From Cymbidium sinense (Eukaryota > Streptophyta > Magnoliopsida > Asparagales > Orchidaceae): a stretch of DNA of 64,000 nucleotides. Shown piece by piece: positions 50,487-60,260 of this stretch. Each line of letters starts with the position of its first letter. Position 1 is the stretch's first letter. The notes beneath the pieces were generated by a model. It was not told where the DNA came from, made no database searches, and was given only the letters and a program-made list of their open reading frames with translations. The translations under genes were made by a program, and so were the position numbers. The DNA lies in NCBI GenBank assembly GCA_021442155.1, contig CM038217.1:150977834-151041833 (forward strand), given 5' to 3'.

Positions 50487-53400
50487 TGATCTTTTGCAGT
50501 TTAATGAACCTACAATAAATATTTAGGGTTAAAATTTAACAAATTAAAAAATTAATTAAAATAAAATTCAAAATCATCTATATAATAAATTAAAATGAGA
50601 AATGAAATAACACTTAAGCAATCATTAATCAAACCTCAAATCAGAAAAATATCATATAATCCTCGGAGGAAATTAAATTAAATATGATTTAAGTTAATAA
50701 AACTCAATTAAATGATTAAATCTTAAATAAAACTTAAAATTAAACAAATTTTGGAAACTTTAACATGGGTCAAACTAGTATAACTAAATCTACACTAAGC
50801 ATGGAATCTTAATTATATGAAACTCCTTAATGAATATAAATAAATTGAAACTAATTAATCATTAAGTAAACTAAAAATTTAAATTAATTATAAATCCAAT
50901 ACAACATAATCGTTTAATATTAAGCAAACCAAACCAAACGAAATGAAGCTAAAGTGAACTTAATTAATTTAATATCTAAATCAATCCATTTGGAGTAAGA
51001 GAGTTACTCAACCATTAAATATTTTAACATAATAACTAAACCAAACATATTAATGAAATTAAACAAACATAATAAATGAATCAAATTAAATAAAACTCTA
51101 ATCACAAATAATCAAACTTAATTGAAATAAAATAAATAGTTAATTAACTTAAACACACTTCTTAATTAAATTAATCACCCATAAGCTAATCTAATTAAAT
51201 AAACGCCTAATTAATGCAAACTTAATGAATTAATCTACATCTTAATGAACTAAATTAACTTTTTAAATCAAATTCAAACCAAACACTTAATTAATCTACT
51301 AATTAATTTGATCACACATCTTAAATAAGCTAATTACGTCAATCAAATTAATCATATTAAACTTAAACTTAATCAAACATAAATACAATTAAAAACTAAT
51401 CAAAACCTAAATTAAACTTAAATTATTAAGTCATTAATTACATCATTAATCTAAACAAATATGAAATCAAATTGAAAATTAAACAAATCTTTATAATTAA
51501 CATAAATACACTTCTTAATTAAACTAATTACATAATCACATTGAACCTAAGTAAACCCATAGATCAATAAAGCTAATCAAATCAAATCTCATTAAACCTA
51601 CTTAAATAAGTTAAACTAATTAACTATCCAATGCATGAAATCAAAATACAAACCAAACTTTGATAAATATGGCAAATGGATGAGATTAAAAATAAAATTC
51701 TAATTATAAAGAATTAAACTCAATTTAAAATCAAAATAAAATCTCAATTAATCTAATTCAATCAAACTACAAATAAATGAACCATGATAAATATAAAATT
51801 AAATTACATAACTATAATCAAAGAAAATAATTAGATATTAATTCAAAAGGATATTGAATTATAAAGATTTAATTAAACCAAAACATCTAATCCAAAATCA
51901 ATCAATCAAATACTTAAAAAAACTCAAATTATAAATTCTTAATCAAATCAAATAAATTACACAAATTCAAATGGGCTAATTAAGATACTAAAGGACCTTA
52001 GTTTGACTCTTTAGAAGAGGATGTAGAACAGGATGAGTTCCATATATAAATAGAATTCATTCTACTTTTCATTTTTGAAAAATTAAACATAACTTTAACT
52101 AAATAAAAGTGAAATAAAAATAAAAAATAAATCATTTAAATTGAAATCACCCAAAGGTAAAATTTAAGCAAATTCAAACTTCAAATTGAAAGTTAAACTA
52201 AAGAAGCTTAGTAAAGTTTTGCTACACAAGCCTCCTTTTCACACACTAGAATACAAGGTCACAGACCCTAGAATTAGGCTAGATGATGTATTGATTGTAT
52301 GTATGATGTGTGTTTTGTTTTTTAATATAATATTTTAAACTGGATGTTAGGGTGTATGTTTCGTAGGCTGGATGCTAGGCCGTTATTAGACTAATCATAT
52401 TTTCTGCAGGAGGTTGTGCTTAAGGGGCCACTATAATAAAAATATAAATACTTTTGGTGTGCAGGTTGCTTAACCCCTAGGCATAACCCATGTTAGGACA
52501 GGTGGGCTTGGTTACCCATGTGTGGGGTACTAAGTCCAAATTATTCATATAATTGCTTGGGTTGTATGGTGTGTTTAGCTAACATTTATTTTACAGGTGT
52601 AGTTAGATTTACTTATCTTATTTTTAACATAATTTTGCATTAAGAATTAGATTAGTGTTATGAGAGATTAGGATGAGCAGTGGCTAGAAGGCTTAGTCCT
52701 TAAGGTTCCCTATGATGCCTTTGGATCAATTCAAATCAAAAGGAAGAGAAGGAAGAAATGTAGAAAAGAAGACCCCCATAGCATGTATTATTTTTGTAAT
52801 CCGGGTTGTATAAGAGTAGGGCTCGGCCACCCATCTTTTTTTCTTTTCGGGGTATACCGTGAAACCCGACCACACCATCATCTTATTCTTTTATAATAAT
52901 CTATAAAATTGTTTGATGTTATGTTTAGATTGTGCACTAGAATTGCATGCTTTTCCTAGTTTCTTCATGTTTGATGTTCGAATATGTGGCCTGGATGCGG
53001 TAGGCTCTTAGGCTAAAATTAATTTTTCTACCCCAATTAATAACTCATAATTAAAATTTTAAAATAATTTATAACCTCAAATAAATGCCTAGGAATTAAA
53101 TCAAGATAACAAAATATTTAGCAACCCCTTAGCTGGTTGATTGTATGTATAATATCATGCATGTCATATTCTTCTGATCTTGTTAAGAGGGGGCTTCCAT
53201 CTATGCCAAAAAAATAAAGGCTTTACCTATGTGAAGCCTTTAATGGAAGAACACCCCTTTCTCTCTTAGTTTGGCCCATAATCAAGTTCTCATGCATTTA
53301 GGCATACAAAATCTCATAGCCTCTATCAAAATAAAGAGTTCAAAAGAATCAAATATATTTGATAAAATTTGCATTAGATTAATTCATGAATTCATACCAC

Positions 53401-54004
53401 TCATGCTCTAGTTTCTTAAGAAATTCATTTAAGGACTTAGTTTCCTCTCTAAATAAATAACACCCTAGCCAATTTGCCAAGCATAAGACTTGCCTACAAG
53501 GATTTAAAGCGTAGGAAGAATTAGCTGGCTTCCACTCTAGACGATAATAAGTCTAGCAATTAGGTGATTTATTTTCTCTTATGGAGGTAATCTATATACC
53601 CATTTTCACCTTAGATTTAGGTCATGCTTTGGCCCTCACCAAAGCTCCCTAGATTTAGGATCTAAGGTTGATGTTTCCCTTTGCAGGCTACAAGCATAAA
53701 TCCTCACCTTTTAGGCATTTCTATAATCTTATGTTGTGGGATTATAAGTCCTAGTATTCTAATAAAATGTCAACTCAAATAATTAACTCTCTTCAATTTC
53801 AAAAATATAAATCCCAACCATAAGATAGATTGGATTGCTCACTAGGCTTCTCAGTATCATAAGCATTCCCTACTCATCTCCCTTAGCTTCCAAAATAAGT
53901 CTCTCCTTTTGATCTATCCCATTTAATTTTTGAACATAGCCAATCCTTTGATTATCTTAGCTTTGAAATCTTTGGAGACGTTAATTTCTAGTTTAATCGA
54001 GAGT

Positions 54005-54295
54005 ATTCCTAAGGAATTTCATTCCTTAGGATGTAATTAATTATGGGGGCTTGCCTCTATAGAGAACTTAACAAACCTAGCTTAAAATAAACCCTACTTT
54101 ACTTTTTCATGTAAAGTAGGGGAAAGATCTCTAGTACATTTGAAGACCCATCATGCCTTAGGAGTCCTTATTAGGTGATTAGGTCCATTATAGGATAGTG
54201 ATTTCTATCTTTCAAGATAGTACATCATTCCTTAATATCATGTTCGATCACTTTAATTGCTACCCCCTAAGATTTATGTGGTGTCCCACATCTTT
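54005..54295 (+). other. Chain of short hairpins at the 3' end of the E2 3' LTR
   Basis: Five inverted repeats occur in series. CCTAAGGAAT/ATTCCTTAGG (54008-54030, 3-base loop). TATGGGGGC/GCCTCTATA with two G-U pairs (54042-54062). CCCTACTTTAC/GTAAAGTAGGG, 11 bp perfect (54092-54121). CTATCTT/AAGATAG (54205-54220). ATGTGG/CCACAT (54276-54291). In E1 the second one is a perfect 10-bp repeat (250-271). Confidence 0.65.
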
Positions 54296-54316
54296 AAAAA
54301 TAAACACCACACATCC

Positions 54317-56214
54317 CCACCATTTAATCTAAGATCGGACAGTAGAGATTAATCATTTGGTTCCATTAGGATAAAATATAAAATAAATTATCGAATAATC
54401 ACATTCATCTATTCTAATCATGTGAAATAGATGACAGATTATCTATCATCCCTCGAGTGATGAAAGACAGACATCGTCGGCCTTCCTATGCCAAATTTGA
54501 GCTTGCCAGAGCTTAGAGAGGCTCGGGATTGACTTCAAAAGCTTCATAAGGTAAATCTATAAGGATCCTACAGTGGGATTCGTATGAAATCATAATTTTC
54601 TTCACAAAGGCCTAAGAAATTTTGAAAATAGATCAGTTCATCAGAATTTACCTTATCGAAGCTCAAGACCGGTGGCTAACCAATCGAGGTAGCATCTCCT
54701 TGAAGAGGTAAAGCACTACTGAGAAGATGGCATCCTCGCTCCCCATCGGTGGCTCTGTGGACTAAACATCGGTGGAATCCTCATCAGAGTTAGTCTAGGG
54801 ATGGCTTCTAGTGCTCAAATTGCTCTGAAGAGAGTTCATTTTGTCTCGCCAGAGCTTGGTGAATGCATGAAAAGAGTTAATTTGAAAGAGGCAGAGTTTT
54901 GGTGGAGTTGGATAGAGTTAGGCCTGGGGAAGGCTCGGTTCCATCGTCGTCGGTGATGGGGTGACTTGGGGAGCTCAGGAAATCACTCAAGGAGGTCATC
55001 TTGAGGTGCTTGAGCTCTGAGGAGACTCAACTACTTAGTTTGGATTAAAATGAGGGGGGTATACCCCCTCCTCCTCTAGATCAGATAGATGAGATGTGCT
55101 CTATCATTTGCAAGCATTTGGCCACCGCAAGTGGCTATGGGTGGCAGGGGAAGCTGAGGTGGCTCAGTTTGGTTGGGTGAGTGATCTAAAGTGGTTGTCA
55201 TGGAAAGTCCCTTTCTCCCTTGGAGAGCCATTGAAGGGAGGTGGGCTAACTCACTTTTGTTGAACTATGGTTGACCCAACTAGCCTTGTGTCAGGCTAGC
55301 CATAGAGCCAAGGGTCCAAAATGAACTTTGGGTTGTTGTCAAGTGTAAAGGTAGGGGTTTGGCCAACTAAATTGATTTTAGGATGATATAAATCATTGGC
55401 TTGAATTGATTTGGCTTAGGATAAGATTTGGTTCATTTGGCTCATGTGGGTTAAGTGGGATGATTTGGTCAATTGATCAAATTAACTTAGTTTGACCCAA
55501 TCAATCATAATTGATCAATCAAGGATGATCAACAATCATCGTAAGAGGTTTTGATTAATTTGGCTCAATCTAATTTATGTTAGTTTGAGATTTGGTTCAA
55601 TTGGGTTGAATCAAATTGAGTTTAGTTTAGGTATAGATTTGGGATTGGTTTGAGAATTTGATTGTAATTGATTTGGGTTTGATTTCATTTTGGCTCATTT
55701 AGATATTTTAGGTCAAATGGGTTGAGTTAGGCTGATTGGACTAGTTTTAGCTTGATTAGCTTTGATTGTAGGATTTTATGTGGTTTGTAAGTGATGATTG
55801 AAAGATTGAATTGATTAAGAGAAAATCAATTGGTTATGTTGGGATTAAAAGAAATTGGCTAAGTCCACGGGTTTGAATCATGGGCTTAGGATAGGTTTGA
55901 TTTTTGTTTGGATTTGGATTTTGTTTTGGTTATGGCATATGTATTGGGATTCAATTTGAATTGGTTATATGATTTTGAGGTTTCATTTTGGCTAAATAAA
56001 AGGGCATTGGTTTGGTTAGGCTATAGGATAGGTAGGTTCTCCTAGGTCCTAAGGCATAGCCTAATTCTATGGCTAATCCTTCTAAGTCTCTAGGTTTAAG
56101 TTAAGTGTGCACTTAGCCACTAGAAGTCTTAGGACTAAAAAACACTTAATGTCTAGAAGAGTCCTAAATCTATGATGGGAAGATTGAATCCTCACTCCAA
56201 AAGTGAGGTCAACA
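54317..56214 (-). mobile_element. R1 solo LTR, piece 3 (LTR 5' end)
   Basis: Inverted LTR from TTTAATCTAAGATCGGACAG (matching R2 near 11100) through a shortened TTGGGTCAA field (55370-55760) to the LTR start, read out as AAGTGAGGTCAACA at 56214. It is shorter than the matching part of R2 (about 1.9 against 2.8 kb), so the repeat field has been deleted in part. R1 in total is about 6.9 kb. The next five bases, TCTAC, are R1's target duplication, and E1 protease resumes. Confidence 0.82.
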
Positions 56215-56545
56215 TCTACATTATAATGGATGTTGGCAGATTCAGGTTATCTAGAATTTTGGCTGACACAAGTGTATCAGTCAACATTATGAGTTTAAAA
56301 AACCCACCTTGCCTACTTAAGGATTTACATCTCTAAACTCTAAACATAAAGGATGATATTGAAAGGATTCAATGAACAAAGCGAGAGGGCCTTAGGCACC
56401 ACAGTGTTACTATTAGAGATAGATGATTGAAAGACGAAGCCAAGGTTTATAAAATAGACTCAAATACATCTTTCAATGCTTTGCTTATGAGACCGTGGAT
56501 ACATGAAAATAATATAGTTCCATCCTCTTTACATTAGTGCATCAA
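56215..56545 (+). pseudogene. E1 aspartic protease, second part
   Basis: The frame resumes at LYIIMDVGRFRLSR-like residues, homologous to E2 31746-31790. The active site reads DTS at 56265-56273 where E2 has DTG, so the conserved Gly is replaced by Ser and the protease would be inactive. ADTSVSVNIMSLK follows, and RFNEQSERAL-like and NTSFNALLMRPW-like residues correspond to the E2 downstream part with frameshifts. Ends near 56545. Confidence 0.75.
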
Positions 56546-57500
56546 GTTCTTAAGATGTGGAATCAATTATTGTGTCAAAGGAGATCTTAAGCCATTCACA
56601 GTTCATGAGGTTGGGATTTATAAAGATGCGGCCTACTACCTCCTCCAAAATTAAAAGATTTATTCTCATGAACTTAGTCAAAATCCTAATGTGAGAGAAA
56701 AAGAAAAATAAAAATAAAAAAGAAAGAAAAGAAAAAGGAAAGGAAAAGGAAAAAAGAAAGAGAAAAAGAATGTAAAAGAAAGGGAAGGAGACCTTAGGGA
56801 GGAAGTAGAGCCTCAAATTAGATTTAACCGATAGTTCGTTCCTCCATTCAAACATGTGAGAGGAATGGCTCGACCTCCATCAGAATGAGGAAGAGGCAAG
56901 TCTATAGGCAGTCCCAGGGGTAGAAGACCTTTTTACTTACCACCCACCAAGAGATTTATCCTAGTTACCAAGAGTACAACTGCTATCTGGATAGACTTAG
57001 AATCTAGTTCTGCTGATGAGTCCTATGTAGTTAGCAAAACAACCAACTCTTCTTGACAGTGGATCCCATTAGAGGTGACACTCAAGCTAGATAGTGATGA
57101 AGATCATATTTCCAAGCAAAGCATGAGTGTACCCAAGTCCTCATTATGTGAAACTGTTAGACATCAGTTGGAAACCTTAGTTCTAACCCCACTTTCCTTA
57201 CAAAAAGTTGAGGGTTTTGTAGTTAACCCCTAGATCATTGACAAGCATAAAGATTCAAAGGTTCTATCTTAGAGCATCATCCTCAAGTCAAGAAGTTGAT
57301 GTAGAGCTTGTGAATGACTCATATAAAGAATTACTAGAATTATCTTTTAATTAGTACTCGCCTTGTGTTCATAACTAAACAAAGAAAGGTTTAATTCCAC
57401 ATATATGGTTTAAGCATAGGTACGAATAATTCAAAAGGCTATGGAACAATAGATGTAAGAATTCTCAATCAAGACCATGACTAAGCTTTGGTACAGTGGG
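56546..57500 (+). pseudogene. E1 linker between protease and RT, with purine tract
   Basis: Contains KPFTVHEVGIYKDAAYYLL-like residues (56590-56650), then a nearly pure A/G run at about 56690-56800 that encodes a Lys/Arg/Glu tract. Then GRRPFYLPPTKRFIL-like residues, IDLESSSADESYVVS (about 56991), and SLCETVRHQLETLVLTPLSL (about 57145) are homologous to E2 32503-32710. The minus-strand open frame across the purine tract is a low-complexity Phe/Ser/Leu artefact. Confidence 0.6.
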
Positions 57501-57960
57501 CCTAGTCAACGAGGTTATGCTTTTCAGACTTAAAATGTTGTGCCACATATCAGTGGGACATGATTCGAATCTTCAATGAACTCATTCATCTCTAAGTTGA
57601 AAGCTACGTTGATGATCTCAAGGTCAAAAGTAAATAAAAGAAAGACAATTCCTTTGAATTGAGAGTAGTTTTCAAGTGATTAAAATAATTTAATCTTAAA
57701 ATTGAACCACCATAAGTGTGCCTTCAGAGTATCTTTAGGGAAGTTCCTTAGATTTGTTGTTCGACACTATGGAATTGAAATTTACCTAGAAAAGATTAAA
57801 GCAATATTAGAAATGCCAACCCCTAAAAGTCTAACTCAGCTCAGATCATTCTAAGGGAGGTTGGCGTATCTAAGATGCTTTATATCTAACATAATAGGTA
57901 GATGCCAACCATTATTAGCATTGGTCAAGAAGGATGTCAAGTTTAAGTGAGATGACTAGT
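57501..57960 (+). pseudogene. E1 reverse transcriptase, large internal deletion
   Basis: E1 joins GTGGGCCTAGTCAACGAGG (matching E2 about 33017) directly to TTATGCTTTTCAG (matching E2 about 33766), so about 730 bp with the RT fingers and first catalytic Asp are missing. What remains is the palm active site SYVDDLKVK (YVDD at 57605-57616), intact here but not in E2, and the thumb region LRKFLR, EKIKAILEMPTPKSLTQ, GRLAYLRCF. Several stops and frameshifts follow. Confidence 0.8.
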
Positions 57961-58475
57961 GCCAACATGCCTTTAAGAGCATTAACTACCTGATGACGCT
58001 GCCAATCTTAGCAGCCCCTATCATGGGAAAGCCTCTTATACTCTACACTGATGCATTAGAAAACTCCCTTGGCACTTTATTGGCCCAAGAAATGATTAAG
58101 GAAAATAGAATGCGCTCTACTATCTCAGCCATCATCTAATCCCTGCTAAAGCAAACTATCCACCCATTGAGAGGCATTTCCTTGCTTTCATCTTTGCATC
58201 CTAAAAACTATGACATTACATGCTTTCTCATAAAATAAACTTGATTTCTATAATCAATCCTCTGCAATATCTCATGACACGATTGACACTATCCAGACAG
58301 TTGGAACGATGGTCCATGATTTTATTGTAATTCGATATCACATTCGTACCCTTCCATGCAGTGAAGGACAAGCATTCGTGAATTTCTTAGCAACACACCC
58401 ACTTCATGCTGACTCTTTGCTCAATTATGATCTTCCTGATGAACAAACCATGAACTTAGGGGAAACCAATATTCA
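57961..58475 (+). pseudogene. E1 first RNase H and connection
   Basis: Homologous to E2 34290-34735. LILYTDALENSLGTLLAQ-like residues with the catalytic Asp (about 58038), ANYPPIERHFLAFIFAS (about 58152) with the catalytic Glu, then the conserved tail EGQAFVNFLATHPLHADSLL at about 58362. It is frameshifted in several places; the last portion is open from 58309 to 58560. Confidence 0.78.
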
Positions 58476-58925
58476 TTGTTGGGAGATGTATTTTGATTGT
58501 GTGACTTCCTCCCAAAGAGGAGAAGAATCACAATCTACTCTTCCAGAAAGGCAGAGGTAGGAATAGTTCTCCTAATACCAAACCATGATATGATGAGATT
58601 CTCATATCATCTATCCAATTCTTGCACTAATATAGAATTTGAATATGAGGCTCTGATTGTCAGTTTAGAGTTAGCCATTTTGCTAGGCAACAAGAACATC
58701 AATATCTTTAGGGATTCTCAGCAAGTTATCAATCAAATTTTCAGATCCTATATGGTCCTAAAGCCTGGAATCTATCACTACCACAAGTATAACATGGAAT
58801 TGCTAGCTCAAATTTTAGAAGTGACAATCTACAAGATCCTTCAAAAAGAAAATTTCATAGCCGATTCCTTAGCCAAACTTGCTAAAGAGTTGGCATGTCT
58901 GAAAGATGAGTCTATATTAATAAAG
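58476..58925 (+). pseudogene. E1 second RNase H (archaeal-type aRH)
   Basis: WEMYFDCVTSS (first Asp, about 58480) then a frameshift near 58550 and RKAEVGIVLLIPN, MRFSYHLSNSCTN, EFEYEALIVSLELAILLG, INIFRDSQQVINQIF and LQKENFIADSLAKLAKELA (about 58845-58895). All four acidic positions are present. Most of the domain lies in the 175-codon open segment 58497-59024, one of the longest in the window and second only to none among E1 fragments. Confidence 0.8.
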
Positions 58926-59024
58926 GTCCATAATAGACAAGTCATGCCTCCTATTAATACTAAACTCATCAAAAATACTCTCTTGAATAGGAAGTTGTCA
59001 TTGGCAAAAAGGATGAAGAACTAG

Positions 59025-59990
59025 ATTGGAGGCAACTATTCATTGATTACCTAAATAAAGGCAAACTACCTTAAGAGAAGTTGCAAGCTCATCAAGTCAA
59101 GCGAAGAGCACTCTCCTATGCTATCATAGATGGTGTCTTATACCAACAGTCCTTTGATCATATGTGATTATGTTATTTAGACAAGCATGAAGCTAGTAAG
59201 AATGTGATTGAGGTACATTCAAGATTATGCGATGCTCACCAATCTGGTCCAAAGATGAAAGCCAAAATCAGGAGACTAGAATACTATTGGCTGACCATGA
59301 CCACTGATTTCATGATTATAGCGAAGCGATGCAACCAATGTCAAGTACATGGAGTGGTCCTACATTAACCACCCAACATTCTACATCCAACTTTAGCCTC
59401 AAGGCCATTCGAGTGTTGGGGTACTAACATAGTGGATCTAATCGATCCTCTTTCATCCAAGGGTTGGATATTCATCCTAGTTGCTACAGACTTCTTTTCC
59501 AAGTGGGTGGAGGAGATTCTGCTCAGAGAAGTCAAAGCTCTGCAAGTGCTAGGGACCATATCATATGTAGATTTGGGGTACCCTACTAAATTATTTCGAT
59601 AATGGTAATTTATTTAGGAGCACCAAAATCTACAACTTTGCCCAAAGATATAATATAAATTAAAGACATTCTACCATCTACTACCCATGGGTGAATGCTT
59701 TGATAGAAGCCTTTAACAAAACTCTCATCCAAATACTCAAGAAGACACTCGATGATAATAAATGACAGTGGCATGAGTAGCTAGTTGAACCTTTATGGGC
59801 CTACTGCACTACCTACAGAACTCCAACTCAATCTACCCTTTTCTCCTTAGTGTATGGGTCTAAAGTTGTTCTACCATTAGAAGTCTAACTCTCATCACTA
59901 AGCATAACTATGGGTAGTAGAATCACAATGGAGCAGAACATTAAGTTGTGATCAGAAGACCTCAAAGGTTTAGAGAAGAAATATTTATGA
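59025..59990 (+). pseudogene. E1 integrase, decayed but with catalytic residues
   Basis: The zinc-binding part is intact at residue level: EVHSRLCDAHQSG (about 59208) and AKRCNQCQV (about 59322). LEYYWLTMTTD lies between. The core has LVATDFFSKWVE (first Asp, about 59478), NYFDNGNLF (second Asp, about 59590) and NALIEAFNKTLIQILKKTLD (Glu, about 59695). These residues lie in more than one frame, so no active protein can be made. TPTQSTLFSLVYGS (about 59825) ends the core. Confidence 0.82.
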
Positions 59991-60023
59991 GCATGCCAGA
60001 ACCTTGAGTTATATAAACAAAAA

Positions 60024-60260
60024 ATGATTCAAGCTCATAATAAGTTGGTCAGCCCTAAAACTTTTCAATTAGGAGAGCTTATTTTAGTTCTAAGGAGACC
60101 AATTATTTCCCATATAGGAGGCAAGTTTGAACCCACTTGGGAAGGTCTTTTTATCATAGAGAAAGCCTACCAAGAAGAAACATATCAACTTATCAACCAT
60201 AAGGGAGAGCGCCCAATGCTTCCAATCAACAGGCTCTACCTAAAGAAATACTATTCATAA
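60024..60260 (+). pseudogene. E1 integrase C-terminal module, open
   Basis: A 78-codon open segment: KLVSPKTFQLGELILVLRRP, GGKFEPTWEGLFIIEKAY, YQLINHKGERPMLPINRLYL, ending KKYYS and a stop. This matches the C-terminal GPY/F-like module seen in Tat-type integrases (expected WEGPYxI, here WEGLFII). No chromodomain is visible. It is the end of pol; the ATG at 60024 is internal, not a true start. Confidence 0.75.

Larger units (their letters stand above)
18397..54311 (+). mobile_element. E2, full-length Tat-type Ty3/gypsy retrotransposon (about 28 kb without R3)
   Basis: E2 has two direct LTRs (18397-25866 and 47218-54311) that both begin TGTTGACCTCAC and end CACCACA. A PBS-like site follows the first and a G-rich PPT-like site precedes the second. 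The internal order is leader, gag, protease, RT, RNase H, second RNase H, integrase and 3' UTR. It is flanked by CATTC/CATCC and splits the minus-strand LTR R1. Subtracting R3 (about 7.87 kb) gives about 28.0 kb: LTRs of 7470 and 7094 bp and an internal region of about 13.5 kb. The two LTRs differ by scattered substitutions and several indels, so insertion is not recent. All coding regions contain stops, so it is non-autonomous now. Confidence 0.9.
47218..54311 (+). repeat. E2 3' LTR (7094 bp)
   Basis: Same termini and block order as the 5' LTR. Differences include scattered substitutions, a single copy of the 370-bp unit, an expanded AAT array at 50391-50486 and a rearranged CpG block at 49650-49900. 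The TTGACC field is at 47999-48760. The terminal hairpin chain is at 54005-54295. It ends CACCACA at 54311, followed by the CATCC target duplication. Confidence 0.88.

Noticed and set aside
47218..56214. An apparent 9-kb DNA transposon with terminal inverted repeats TGTTGACCTCAC...GTGAGGTCAACA
   Set aside because: The left end is the start of E2's 3' LTR and the right end is the inverted start of R1. An internal LTR end plus target duplication at 54311-54316 separates them.
56550..56855. 101-codon minus-strand open frame rich in Phe, Leu and Ser
   Set aside because: It is antisense to the purine tract of E1 pol; low-complexity artefact, not a membrane protein.
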